Shown here in pieces: positions 27,795 to 35,486 of a DNA stretch of 50,468 bases. Numbering within the stretch: position 1 is the first letter of the stretch; the number at the start of each line of letters is the position of its first letter. The DNA comes from a virus, in IMG/VR virus record IMGVR_UViG_3300025769_000183, positions 1 to 50,468 of that record, one strand, 5' to 3'. Below the pieces are notes generated by a model. The model did not search any database and was not told the DNA's origin. It worked only from the letters and a program-made list of their open reading frames with translations. The translations under genes were made by a program, and so were the position numbers.

Positions 27795-28152
27795 TATTAT
27801 TAAAAAGATTCTAGGGGGTGGTGCAAAAGAAACTGTAGATGCGGTAGGTAATATCGTGGATAAGTTTGTTGCTACTCCAGAAGAAAAGGCCGCAGCGAAA
27901 GCTCAGATTGAACAAGAGATTAGTAAGCGTTGGCAGTCAGACATGGCATCTACATCTTGGCTGTCTAAGAATGTACGCCCACTTACACTCATGGTGGTTG
28001 TGGTTTTCCTAGTATTGATGACGTTCTTTGATGGCTTCGGATTGGTAGATGTTAACGGGGCGTGGATCAATCTATGGAACATGCTTAGCGTTACCGTTGT
28101 TGGCGGTTACTTTGCAGTAAGAACAATTGATAAAAGAGGAAACACAAAATGA
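27787..28152 (+). CDS. Holin of the three-transmembrane type
   Basis: 121 residues. The N-terminal ~55 residues are a charged amphipathic helix ('VATPEEKAAAKAQIEQEISK'); then come 'SWLSKNVRPLTLMVVVVFLVLM', a short turn, 'AWINLWNMLSVTVVGGYFAVR' and a basic tail. The 'W-L-S-K-N-V-R-P' before the first helix is the hallmark of the 3TM holin family (GTA_holin_3TM-like). It overlaps the giant protein gene by 8 bases and precedes a DUF5675 gene, forming a lysis cassette. It permeabilises the inner membrane at the end of infection. Confidence 0.8.
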   Translation: MSNIIKKILGGGAKETVDAVGNIVDKFVATPEEKAAAKAQIEQEISKRWQSDMASTSWLSKNVRPLTLMVVVVFLVLMTFFDGFGLVDVNGAWINLWNMLSVTVVGGYFAVRTIDKRGNTK

Positions 28153-28622
28153 AACTACAAGTATTAAGATTCTCTTCGCAAGAAGACAGTACACTAGGGT
28201 TGTTGTTCGATGTAACAGACGGCAACAGAGAGTTCTTAGCATTCACATTAGAAGATGAGCACAGAGAAGAAAAAGTATATGGAGAAACACGAGTCCCTGC
28301 AGGAGAGTATAAAGTCACGCTTAGAACCACCGGTGGATTTCACTCCCGCTATACTAGAAAGTATGGTGGGTTTCATCGTGGCATGCTTTGGGTACGCGAC
28401 GTCCCAAACTTTGAGTACATACTTATTCATACTGGGAATACTGATGACCATACTGCTGGTTGCCTATTAGTAGGCGATCACTCGCAGCAGAATATAACTA
28501 AGGAGGGATTCATTGGTTCATCGGTTGACGCTTACCGGAGAATATATCCGGACCTAGCCGATGCTGCAGAGGATGGTGACTTGACTATCGAGTACGTAGA
28601 CTTCGATATCCCTAATATCTAA
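28149..28622 (+). CDS. DUF5675 family lysis-associated protein
   Basis: 157 residues, matching DUF5675 features: 'FTLEDEHREEKVYGETRVPAG' near residues 36-56, 'RDVPNFEYILIHTGNTDDHT' near 84-103, and 'AGCLLVGD' with a Cys after a His-rich strand, similar in layout to L,D-transpeptidase-like H...GC sites. These proteins sit next to phage holins and are thought to act on peptidoglycan, though activity is not established. It overlaps the holin gene by 4 bases and the convergent GIY-YIG gene by 11. A second hydrophobic frame lies inside it (28255-28470). Confidence 0.78.
   Translation: MKLQVLRFSSQEDSTLGLLFDVTDGNREFLAFTLEDEHREEKVYGETRVPAGEYKVTLRTTGGFHSRYTRKYGGFHRGMLWVRDVPNFEYILIHTGNTDDHTAGCLLVGDHSQQNITKEGFIGSSVDAYRRIYPDLADAAEDGDLTIEYVDFDIPNI
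28255..28470 (+). CDS. Possible embedded membrane ORF inside the DUF5675 gene
   Basis: 71 residues in the +1 frame relative to the DUF5675 gene, starting with ATG and ending with TAG. It has a very charged N-terminus ('MSTEKKKYMEKHESLQES'), then two hydrophobic segments (about residues 31-50 and 52-71) running to the C-terminus. This form resembles small lysis proteins embedded in other lysis genes. It could also be a by-product of the beta-rich host frame; conservation is needed to decide. Confidence 0.25.
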   Translation: MSTEKKKYMEKHESLQESIKSRLEPPVDFTPAILESMVGFIVACFGYATSQTLSTYLFILGILMTILLVAY

Positions 28623-28977
28623 ACCCATTAAAGCCGACCATGTGAAGCAGTGTTTCTAGTAGATGCGCTAGCTTCATGTGTCTGGTTTTGACTACAATAA
28701 AAGCCCACTCTACATTCTTTCCGTTTTCTTTGTGGCGCTTTATCCTTCTAGAAAAGTTCTTCGTCATACCTATGTACCGCTCCTTTGGTAGGTAGTAGAT
28801 TATAAACTTTCCGTCGAGCTTTTTCTTTCCGTGTACATCAGCTCGCTTCTTGCAAGGTATGCAATACCTTTGCACACCAGTGCGTCTGCTTCTGTCCTTA
28901 TGAAAGTGTTCTCTGGTCTTGTGCTTTTTGCACTTCGCGCATCTAAACTTCTCTGCCATCTGTTTCGTGATGTTCAA
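28612..28977 (-). CDS. Zinc-ribbon GIY-YIG endonuclease
   Basis: 121 residues. An N-terminal zinc-binding module (Cys 13, 16, 39, 42: 'CAKCKKHK...YCIPCKK') is followed by a GIY-YIG nuclease domain with 'IIYYLPKERYIGMTKNFSRR' (about 59-78) and a candidate metal-binding Glu at 108 ('LLETLLH'). Free-standing proteins of this form are usually homing-type or repair nucleases. The start could be the Met at residue 7. It converges on the DUF5675 gene (11-base overlap), with no visible terminator, and overlaps its upstream neighbour by 35 bases. Confidence 0.8.
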   Translation of the reverse strand: MNITKQMAEKFRCAKCKKHKTREHFHKDRSRRTGVQRYCIPCKKRADVHGKKKLDGKFIIYYLPKERYIGMTKNFSRRIKRHKENGKNVEWAFIVVKTRHMKLAHLLETLLHMVGFNGFRY

Positions 28978-29170
28978 TGACGGCAGTCTTAATTAAGTCA
29001 AGCTCTATCCTTACCCTTTGATTCACTCGTTGCAGGATGTAGATGATTTTCTCAGTGTCACACACCGGGTCACCATTGGATTCATGGCACGATTCATAGA
29101 GCTCAACGATCTCCTTGTGAGCATTCTCACAAGCGTCGTGATAGAGTCTAGATAATTCGTGTTTAGTCAT
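28943..29170 (-). CDS. Small helical hypothetical protein
   Basis: 75 residues, mostly charged helix, with three Cys and four His ('YHDACENAHKEIVELYESCH'), which could bind metal but form no known finger. It lies last but one in the early block. No family is recognised. Confidence 0.6.
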   Translation of the reverse strand: MTKHELSRLYHDACENAHKEIVELYESCHESNGDPVCDTEKIIYILQRVNQRVRIELDLIKTAVIEHHETDGREV

Positions 29171-29226
29171 GGCCGTTTGTTTGTATATAATTTACAGCAA
29201 ACTACAGACCATTAGCAACTAATGTA

Positions 29227-29670
29227 TCACACGTTATTAACAATATGTTCTACCACCTGGTCAACCTCCTTCTGGTTTCTGGGTATGTAAACATCATAGT
29301 CCCCCATGTCGTTGTTCTTTAGCCACATGAGAAACATTTTGAAACGCAATGGGAAGCTGTGCTGTGATGGCACAAATCCTTTTGTCTCGATCACGAACTT
29401 ATGTTTGTGACTCACAAAGTCTGGGGTGTAAGTGACAGCCCGTATCAACTTGTTTTGTTTCAAGCTGAATCCACGAGCTGCCTTCTTACCATAGAACCCT
29501 TCGTGTCTAAAGGATTCTAGTACCTCGAACCTATGACCTTCATAGTCAAAAGATAAATCACTAGACTTTAGTTTTTTGTAGCAGTACAACTCAAGGCTTG
29601 ACTGGAACTCTATACCATCATGCTTTGATTTCTTATGTCTTACCGCTCCGGTCTTCTTCTTTCTTCTCAT
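29227..29670 (-). CDS. PD-(D/E)XK endonuclease, DUF1064/resolvase-like
   Basis: 147 residues with a very basic N-terminus, then a PD-(D/E)XK core: Glu 27 ('SSLELYCYKKL'), 'YTPDFV' at 81-86 (Asp 84) and 'IETKG' at 94-98 (Glu 95, Lys 97). This matches DUF1064 and T7 endonuclease I-like phage nucleases that cut branched DNA, useful for resolving recombination intermediates before packaging. It overlaps the primase-helicase gene by 4 bases (ATGA type), so it is translationally coupled to the replication gene. Confidence 0.78.
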   Translation of the reverse strand: MRRKKKTGAVRHKKSKHDGIEFQSSLELYCYKKLKSSDLSFDYEGHRFEVLESFRHEGFYGKKAARGFSLKQNKLIRAVTYTPDFVSHKHKFVIETKGFVPSQHSFPLRFKMFLMWLKNNDMGDYDVYIPRNQKEVDQVVEHIVNNV

Positions 29671-31505
29671 ATTACATTAGTCATATCAAACGCGTCCTCA
29701 GCTGAGCTCGGTGGAATGTAGCTTTCAAACTGCTCACTGATAGGAGTGAAGAACCTCTTGCCTCTATCGTTTGCGCAGTAGAACCCAGTGTTAGTGATGT
29801 TCATTTGGAACTCTATTGGATCATACAATGGCGTCGGCGTACCACCAGTTTCAACCACACGCACCTTACGAACATGGAACTCAGTGGTCTTTCTTACCAT
29901 AGGGTCGTGGTGCTGGACCTTCCTATGTATTGTGAGGAAGCAGGAGCAGCGGTTGACCCACTTGCCACCGTGCTCACTGTCCTCAGCGTAAGGCGCAACT
30001 GGATATCCTTCACCATCCTTGCGTCGCTGCGCCTCAGTTACAGCATGAGTGTTTAACCAAATTGCGAGTTCATTGTTGACGCTGTAATTTAAAAGTTCCG
30101 ATGCAGCTTCGTAGTGATACTCATGTATCCCAATCTTAGAGTGCTGCCCCATGTCAATCTTAAGTGAGTTATACGGGTCTATGAATAGTGCATCTATCTT
30201 TTGACTCTCTCTAACTTTATCGGTGAAAGCCAGGATATCGTGGAAAGAATACATGTCTTTGTTACTAAAGAACACGAAGTGTTTGTTTACCCAGTTGTAC
30301 GCACTAGCCAACTCACTGCGAGACATGCGGTCTACCTTTCGGTCGGTAGCGAATTCCATCAGCCTCATCTTCGTGCTGGCAGTAGCATTCTCGGATGAAT
30401 ACACACACCACTTCCACCCGTGCTTGATGCTTGAGTTCACCATGAGGTACAACACAAAGGTAGTCTTACCCACATTGCTATGCCCGTTGAGTATAGTAAA
30501 CTCTCTTTTGTATCTAAAGTGTTTATCTAGGGTATCGCTTCCGGTGGTCAACCCCATCTCAATCTTACCTTGAGCAAAGTCTTCAATCCATTTAAAGTCA
30601 TCGTCAGTGGGCGCAATGAAACTCATGTCGCCACTCTTCACGCGCTGCTTACGTTGCTCAGTTTTTTCAAAGGTTAATACCTCGTGGATAGGCATTCCCT
30701 TTCCTTCGTTCAGCGCGTCTCTAATGGTCCTCTTAGCATGATCGAAATCCTTGATGTCTCTCAATGATATCTCATACTCTAACACCCGGATAGCTTCTTC
30801 CTCAATCATCTTACCTCCGGCAATGTATCCGCCACACAATCGAGCTGCGTTATACAAGGCGTGATGCTTCTCTCCGTCCACCGCATTCCGTATCATAGAC
30901 GCTGCTATGTTCAGCTTGTTGTAGTCGGTGTACTCTTGAGGTTTAATAAGCTCCTGCTTAGGCTTAGATTCTTTCTTCTCTTCACTCACATAAGCGGTAA
31001 AGGTTTCACTGTCTTCATTTAGATACAGCTCACTATCGTAACTTTCGTAGCAGGCTCTCGATACATTCTTGCCGGTAGGGTCAACTACAATATTATAATG
31101 ATTGTCGAAATAGTTTTCGATAGCGAAGAAATGTTCTCGGTGTCTGGTGCTGTCATTGATCTTGACCAAGGCCTTCACACCCTTACCGCTAGGCGATAGC
31201 CAACACGAGTAAACATAAGAGTCCAGGGATAGAGTTTGCTTTACTTCGTTAGGATTGCTGAGGTCATCAATATCAAGTACAATAAATCCGCTATGCTGCT
31301 TTAACCCAGCGTCCTTACGCTCCTCAAAAACCCCGCTAAACAATACAGCAGGTAATGATATCTTAAGGTCTTTCTCTCCAGTGTCTCGTATCTTCTCGAC
31401 TATGTCCTTACTCTTTCCGGACTTGATTCGTTGTAGTGCTGTACCAAGTGGAATGTGAAAGGGATTCTTGGTATCCGTTATTGATTGGTAGATGGTTACT
31501 TTCAT
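29667..31505 (-). CDS. Primase-helicase fusion (BT4734/VirE-N + RecA-like helicase)
   Basis: 612 residues. The N-terminal half has 'FIVLDIDDL' (about 74-82) and a downstream 'SCWLSPSGKGVKALVKI' segment, as in BT4734-like/VirE-N domains of the archaeo-eukaryotic primase superfamily. The C-terminal half is a RecA-type ATPase: Walker A 'GHSNVGKTT' (Lys 347), Walker B 'IDALFIDPYN' (Asp 443), then 'IWLNTHAVTE' and an R-rich sensor region. It should prime and unwind DNA at the fork. No DNA polymerase gene is visible, so it presumably recruits the host replisome. It overlaps the DUF3310 gene by 98 bases as called; an internal start is possible, but this Met gives the full N-terminus. Confidence 0.85.
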   Translation of the reverse strand: MKVTIYQSITDTKNPFHIPLGTALQRIKSGKSKDIVEKIRDTGEKDLKISLPAVLFSGVFEERKDAGLKQHSGFIVLDIDDLSNPNEVKQTLSLDSYVYSCWLSPSGKGVKALVKINDSTRHREHFFAIENYFDNHYNIVVDPTGKNVSRACYESYDSELYLNEDSETFTAYVSEEKKESKPKQELIKPQEYTDYNKLNIAASMIRNAVDGEKHHALYNAARLCGGYIAGGKMIEEEAIRVLEYEISLRDIKDFDHAKRTIRDALNEGKGMPIHEVLTFEKTEQRKQRVKSGDMSFIAPTDDDFKWIEDFAQGKIEMGLTTGSDTLDKHFRYKREFTILNGHSNVGKTTFVLYLMVNSSIKHGWKWCVYSSENATASTKMRLMEFATDRKVDRMSRSELASAYNWVNKHFVFFSNKDMYSFHDILAFTDKVRESQKIDALFIDPYNSLKIDMGQHSKIGIHEYHYEAASELLNYSVNNELAIWLNTHAVTEAQRRKDGEGYPVAPYAEDSEHGGKWVNRCSCFLTIHRKVQHHDPMVRKTTEFHVRKVRVVETGGTPTPLYDPIEFQMNITNTGFYCANDRGKRFFTPISEQFESYIPPSSAEDAFDMTNVI

Positions 31506-31722
31506 AGTCGATAAGGTCGAGTTCTCTTTTAAGGTGTACTATTGCTTTAATGATGTCTTGTTTCATTGGATTGCCTGGTTTCTTCCCGGCCCTCATAAGA
31601 TAGGTAAGCGCTGTGCCTACATTGTAATTACTCCTCTGAAAATCCAACACAACATCCATAGCTTCAATAGCCTTATGCTCTCCTATGTAGTAGTGGGGTA
31701 CGTCTTCTAAATTATATTCCAT
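31408..31722 (-). CDS. DUF3310 family protein
   Basis: 104 residues. 'HYYIGEHKAIEAMDVVLDF' (about 10-28), 'VGTALTYLMRAGKKPGNP' and 'KAIVHLKRELDLI' give the DUF3310 pattern found in many phage nucleotide-metabolism or replication regions. Biochemistry is not established. The C-terminal ~30 residues overlap the start of the primase-helicase gene in another frame, a long overlap for this genome; overlap with the upstream gene is 11 bases. Confidence 0.78.
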   Translation of the reverse strand: MEYNLEDVPHYYIGEHKAIEAMDVVLDFQRSNYNVGTALTYLMRAGKKPGNPMKQDIIKAIVHLKRELDLIDYESNHLPINNGYQESLSHSTWYSTTTNQVRKE

Positions 31723-32050
31723 TTTTGTATTCGATTCGCTCTTTATACTTAATCAGTTTCGCTATCTCCTCAAAGGTCATGGTCTCCCGACCCCAAACAT
31801 CTTTACCTTCTAGTAAGATTAGGTTGTCTCCAACTTTGTTTGGTATGATAACTATCTTGTAGTCACTCTCTCCTTTGTTAGGCAAGCACAGTGTTTTGTC
31901 TTTGTGTTTAACCACATCTATCGTAAACGATATTTCTTTGCCACCTCTCTTGGCTCGGTATGTTGGGGGAACAGAACCAACACGCTCCATTCCCCACGCA
32001 AAACATACCATTAGATATAAGGTGTCCTCGATCTTAGAACGGCAGACCAT
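31712..32050 (-). CDS. Hypothetical early protein
   Basis: 112 residues, beta-rich and basic in the middle ('AKRGGKEISFTIDVVKHKDK'), helical at the end. Its ATG overlaps the last codons of the SSB-like gene, so the two are coupled. No family is recognised. It lies between single-strand binding and DUF3310 proteins, so a replication-associated role is likely. Confidence 0.6.
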   Translation of the reverse strand: MVCRSKIEDTLYLMVCFAWGMERVGSVPPTYRAKRGGKEISFTIDVVKHKDKTLCLPNKGESDYKIVIIPNKVGDNLILLEGKDVWGRETMTFEEIAKLIKYKERIEYKNGI

Positions 32051-32339
32051 CGCTATCCTCTTGGGTCGCTGGCTGCTTATCTTCTTTCTTTCCCCAGGTA
32101 CTAGGGTCTTTTACGATTGCGTAAGGACGCCCAGTCTTGCGAGACATCTTGAGTTCAAAGTAAACTCGCGGTGTCTTTGCATTATGGGTTGCAAACTTCT
32201 TCACATCCTCGAGTTCATCGAGGGTGAAACTAAACTCTCCGCTTACACCAGTTGTAAACGGCACGAACTTGCTGTCCGTGTCACTCCAGACCTTCATCTC
32301 ATTGAAGTATCCGGCTAAAACATTCTCGTTTTGGCTCAT
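32034..32339 (-). CDS. ssb: Single-stranded DNA-binding protein-like
   Basis: 101 residues. The C-terminus is acidic and ends in 'DSDGLPF', the tail type (D-D-x-[IL]-P-F) by which SSB proteins contact replication and repair partners. The upstream ~75 residues are compatible with a small OB-like fold ('GVSGEFSFTLDEL', 'PRVYFELKMSRKTGRPYAIV') but are not a standard SSB sequence. Location next to RecE-like and ERF genes supports the call. OB-fold identity is inferred. Confidence 0.65.
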   Translation of the reverse strand: MSQNENVLAGYFNEMKVWSDTDSKFVPFTTGVSGEFSFTLDELEDVKKFATHNAKTPRVYFELKMSRKTGRPYAIVKDPSTWGKKEDKQPATQEDSDGLPF

Positions 32340-32354
32340 GATATAGATATTAAA

Positions 32355-33122
32355 TTAAACATAGAATTCTTTGTAAAAAGTAGTGGCAGGTCGGTCGAGT
32401 TGGAAGTGCTCTTTGATAGCATCAACAGCTTTCCAAAACTTAAACTCTCCACTACGAAGTGTTTCATCACTTGCGTGTATCAACGCAGGTAAGTAGGGGT
32501 ACGCTTTCTCCTGCGCTACCCAAGCAAACTCATTGCCGGGATAAACTGATGTGTAGATGTAGGCTTGAATGTCATAGCCAAAAGAAAACACATCCCGTTT
32601 AAAACCTCCGATACTACGGGTGCTCTTGCTGTCTATGATAATACCAGGCACTTTACAATCCAAGAACCCTCGAACCGGAATGTCTTCAATCCAAGTATTA
32701 AATTCCACCTGGACTTCACCAGTGAGATGGCTGTCGAGCAGTCCACAATCATCTAATCTTGAGATCATGTCTATAGCCATGATGTAGTCCTCTTCCGACA
32801 CCACATCCTTGCCCAATGCTTTAGCATCGACATACAATTCTTCTTTCCATTCCTTGTACCTTTTCGTAGCACGAGGATTCTTGCCGCCAATCTCAGCGCA
32901 AATCTCTTTGTCATCAAAAGTGTGAAAGCGGTTTTGGTATTCGTTAGGTTCAAACAAGAGCGTATCGTACACGCTCCCAAAGCTCAGCGCTTGAGATTCT
33001 TTTCTCAGCTGACCAGCCATGTACATTTCCCATAGCCTTATGTCATTGAGAGCATGTTTGATACTGCTATAGGAAAGATATCCCTTTCCGGTAGCATCTT
33101 GTAGTTGCTTAGCAAATTCCAT
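32355..33122 (-). CDS. RecE/exodeoxyribonuclease VIII-like exonuclease
   Basis: 255 residues of the PDDEXK_12 type: 'YLSYSSIKHAL' (15-25), 'LSFGSVYDTLLFEP' (46-59), then core motifs 'RGFLDCK' (Asp 155), 'IIIDSKST' (Asp 164, Lys 166) and 'YDIQAYIY' (183-190). It resects dsDNA ends 5'-3' to give single strands for the ERF annealing protein just upstream. Its ATG overlaps the ERF stop by one base (TAATG), the usual pairing of exonuclease and annealase. Confidence 0.85.
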   Translation of the reverse strand: MEFAKQLQDATGKGYLSYSSIKHALNDIRLWEMYMAGQLRKESQALSFGSVYDTLLFEPNEYQNRFHTFDDKEICAEIGGKNPRATKRYKEWKEELYVDAKALGKDVVSEEDYIMAIDMISRLDDCGLLDSHLTGEVQVEFNTWIEDIPVRGFLDCKVPGIIIDSKSTRSIGGFKRDVFSFGYDIQAYIYTSVYPGNEFAWVAQEKAYPYLPALIHASDETLRSGEFKFWKAVDAIKEHFQLDRPATTFYKEFYV

Positions 33123-33682
33123 TATCGCACAAACTTTTGCAGTGCTTCTACTTGCTTGGTACTCGCAGAGTCTTTGTACTTGCTGAGCACCATGTCGAAT
33201 GCTTGCTTTTTGTCTTTGCTATTCTTGATATAGTCTATCGCTTTAGTAAACCACTCTCCGTCTTTCACTGGTGCAGAAGCCGTCTTCTTGCCGTGGGTAT
33301 TGGTAGCGTCAGCGTCTTTAGTATCATCAATCAAGAACATACCATTGAGTGCGTACTTCCGTGCGTATGAGCTCGAAGCCCCGAAGCACTGAGCGATGTC
33401 CATACCCTTGCGGTTAGGGTCTATCCCTGCCTGGGCTCTCACCTCTGCTGCGGACTCGCCATCAGTAACCTGGACTGTAGATTCAATGAATAAAATTCCG
33501 GCCATCTCTTTGACCTCGTCGGAAATGGTCATAGATAAACCATTAGTACTAAGCAGCGGCTTCACTGCTTCTAAGATGTCTTCGGCGCTACGATAGTTGT
33601 AATTACCGAACTTGTTGAACTGACCTTTGGGCGCTTTCAAATCGCCCTGCACTTTTACAAGTGCTGCATTTAATTTGCTCAT
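33122..33682 (-). CDS. erf: ERF-family single-strand annealing protein
   Basis: 186 residues. 'GNYNYRSAEDILEAVKPLL' (about 27-45) and 'FGASSSYARKYALNGMFLID' (about 99-118), followed by 'DTKDADATN', are diagnostic of the ERF superfamily. It pairs complementary strands during recombination and concatemer formation. The C-terminal ~50 residues are a Lys-rich helical tail. It is coupled to the exonuclease gene downstream. Confidence 0.9.
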   Translation of the reverse strand: MSKLNAALVKVQGDLKAPKGQFNKFGNYNYRSAEDILEAVKPLLSTNGLSMTISDEVKEMAGILFIESTVQVTDGESAAEVRAQAGIDPNRKGMDIAQCFGASSSYARKYALNGMFLIDDTKDADATNTHGKKTASAPVKDGEWFTKAIDYIKNSKDKKQAFDMVLSKYKDSASTKQVEALQKFVR

Positions 33683-33708
33683 AATGAATTGAATTTAGTG
33701 TTGCTAAT

Positions 33709-34020
33709 TTAATTATTTTCTACTGGTATTCCAAGTGCGATTTTAATCTGAGCCTGGATGTGCAAGGTGCGGCGTAAATCATATTCAGTTAGATCATATT
33801 CCCCCTCATATCTTTGGTGTATAACTTTAAGCACATCATCCATGCGGTCGCATAGGTAGTAAACCCTCTCCATGTCGGGTTTGTATGTCTTGTTTACCAG
33901 TTGCTCTAGACGAGCTTCACACTGGCCTCTTGAACTCGATGAGAAAATTGTTTTGCACAGCTCCTTATCTCGCAGGTCGAACCTCTCGCTGTCCGGGTTG
34001 TATGTTATATAATATTTCAT
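33709..34020 (-). CDS. Hypothetical early protein
   Basis: 103 residues, mixed N-terminal strand ('MKYYITYNPDSERFDLRDKE') then helical. It has two Cys and several Arg. It lies two bases before the winged-helix-like gene in transcription order, within the recombination operon. No family is recognised. Confidence 0.65.
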   Translation of the reverse strand: MKYYITYNPDSERFDLRDKELCKTIFSSSSRGQCEARLEQLVNKTYKPDMERVYYLCDRMDDVLKVIHQRYEGEYDLTEYDLRRTLHIQAQIKIALGIPVENN

Positions 34021-34022
34021 GA

Positions 34023-34403
34023 CTAAACTTTTATGGTGATTACATCTCCTTCTTCGTACTCTCCATCAATGAGCTGTTGCTTGATTTGCTCTAGCAATTC
34101 TATCGCATCTTTGATTTTGATTTTGTGGTGCTCCTGGATTATAATCCTATTGGCAGCCATTCGGTCTTCGATATATAAATCCCCGAGTTCAGTCACTATG
34201 TATTTACCAGTGTGAATCCGATGGATTAATCCTCGGTCTAGCAACCTCTTAAGATTACTTGAATAGAACCCCTCGTTGGTGTCACTCTTAGCGTTGCTTA
34301 CCGCTCTCACAAACGATTGGATTTGGTGCAGGTGCTCGGGCTTTTCTCTTTTGATAAACCCGAGAACCTTTTGTGTGATATTAAGCCTTTTCTCCTGCTG
34401 CAT
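34023..34403 (-). CDS. Winged-helix-like regulatory protein
   Basis: 126 residues from the ATG whose first base is 34403. A longer frame exists, but this start overlaps the upstream stop by only 23 bases. Residues ~1-75 look like a helix-turn-helix/wing unit ('NITQKVLGFIKREKPEHLHQ', 'SSNLKRLLDRGLIHRIHTGK', 'YIVTELG'); the rest is a helical, Gln/Ile-rich tail that may dimerise. The likely role is a phage transcription regulator; DNA binding is inferred. Confidence 0.6.
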   Translation of the reverse strand: MQQEKRLNITQKVLGFIKREKPEHLHQIQSFVRAVSNAKSDTNEGFYSSNLKRLLDRGLIHRIHTGKYIVTELGDLYIEDRMAANRIIIQEHHKIKIKDAIELLEQIKQQLIDGEYEEGDVITIKV

Positions 34404-35172
34404 AAACCTTTGCTTTAGTTCTTTTAAAATCAATAAACAAATCCCCAGTGTTGTCGCACACGAAACCTCTTTGATTTCCAGTGATTTCATCCGGGTTTAA
34501 TCCGAGTGCTCTCAGCTCCTCATCTTCGATATCATTGGTAATCTTAATGATGTTTCCATCCTTGTCTTCTAGGTAGTAGAAAGGCTCACCAATATTTACC
34601 TCGTAGTAGTTTGGCTTGATTGTAGTAAGGCAGTCAAAGAAACTACCCTCCTCCTCACTTTGAATCTCAACCTGCACTTTCAATGCCTTGCATATTTGAG
34701 CCATAGAGTTTATGATTCCTTCCGGCATAGTCCATGCTGTCTTGAAGTGAAAGATGAATGTGGTTATCCCATTGGACTCCTCATCTGAGACAAAGGTTGG
34801 GTCCACGGCGTTCCACTTGGTCCCCCAGTTTGCGATTGACCAGTCGTACCAGTTATCGTAGCCATACTTGTCTCTAAGCTCAGCCTCATGCTCTAGAAGT
34901 TGAGCCAACTTTGCTCCCTTGATATCCCCGAGGTGTACACCATTGGACAAATCAAACTTAGGGTCACGCTCCTTAGCCTCTTCAACTCGTGTTGTTGCCG
35001 ACGGCGATGTTGTATCTAACAAAGCCTCCGGCATCTTGATGAAGCGGTTGAAGTCTATGATTCCACTATCGTCTTGGATGTTAGAATCTTTCTCTCTAAT
35101 CGCAGTCTTGAACTGCTCTACACTTGCGGACTGGCCGCTCACCTTTACCAGGTGTGATACATAATTCGGCAT
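34381..35172 (-). CDS. Api92-like ferredoxin-fold protein
   Basis: 263 residues. 'MPNYVSHLVKVSG' at the N-terminus, 'YDWSIANWGTKWNAVDP' (about 108-124) and 'FHFKTAWTMPEGII' match the Api92/DUF1281-like family, whose members are common on phages and conjugative elements. In polyvalent-protein studies this family appears among factors carried by mobile DNA, but its biochemistry is unknown. The C-terminal ~90 residues are an acidic extension. Confidence 0.75.
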   Translation of the reverse strand: MPNYVSHLVKVSGQSASVEQFKTAIREKDSNIQDDSGIIDFNRFIKMPEALLDTTSPSATTRVEEAKERDPKFDLSNGVHLGDIKGAKLAQLLEHEAELRDKYGYDNWYDWSIANWGTKWNAVDPTFVSDEESNGITTFIFHFKTAWTMPEGIINSMAQICKALKVQVEIQSEEEGSFFDCLTTIKPNYYEVNIGEPFYYLEDKDGNIIKITNDIEDEELRALGLNPDEITGNQRGFVCDNTGDLFIDFKRTKAKVYAAGEKA

Positions 35173-35173
35173 A

Positions 35174-35314
35174 CTATTTATTATTTAATTGAACTTCTAA
35201 CTTTGCGATGTATTCCTCCACCGCCTCGAGGTAGTGTACTCCCAGTACATTCTCTCTTAATCGCAGCATAAACTTTACGCTATCGATCTTTTCGTGTATC
35301 TCTTTAGACTTCAT
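35174..35314 (-). CDS. Very small helical protein (46 aa)
   Basis: A 46-residue frame with ATG whose first base is 35314 and stop at 35174-35176. It overlaps the end of the upstream 60-residue gene (TATGAAGTCTAA overlap) and ends 1 nt before the Api92-like gene, so it fills the gap exactly as an operon member. The sequence is a charged helix ('IHEKIDSVKFMLRLRENVLG'). The function is unknown. Confidence 0.5.
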   Translation of the reverse strand: MKSKEIHEKIDSVKFMLRLRENVLGVHYLEAVEEYIAKLEVQLNNK

Positions 35315-35486
35315 AGTTCTCGACGATATATTTCCTTACTTGATACTGCTCATCCTCATTGCAACGAGGCCACTTCTTGTTTAGTACCAGGGCTGCACAA
35401 AACTGCAGCCTAGGTAACCAAATATGCTTCTTCATAATCTCATCCCGAGACATCGTTGTTACGATTGGTTTGCTTCTCTTACTCAT
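35304..35486 (-). CDS. Small basic hypothetical protein
   Basis: 60 residues, basic at the N-terminus ('MSKRSKPIVTTMSRDEIMKK') then aromatic/helical. The start uses the GCCTTATG context even though those bases also encode the last codons of the upstream gene (GCC TTA TGA), suggesting the context is selected. No family is recognised. Confidence 0.6.
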   Translation of the reverse strand: MSKRSKPIVTTMSRDEIMKKHIWLPRLQFCAALVLNKKWPRCNEDEQYQVRKYIVENYEV

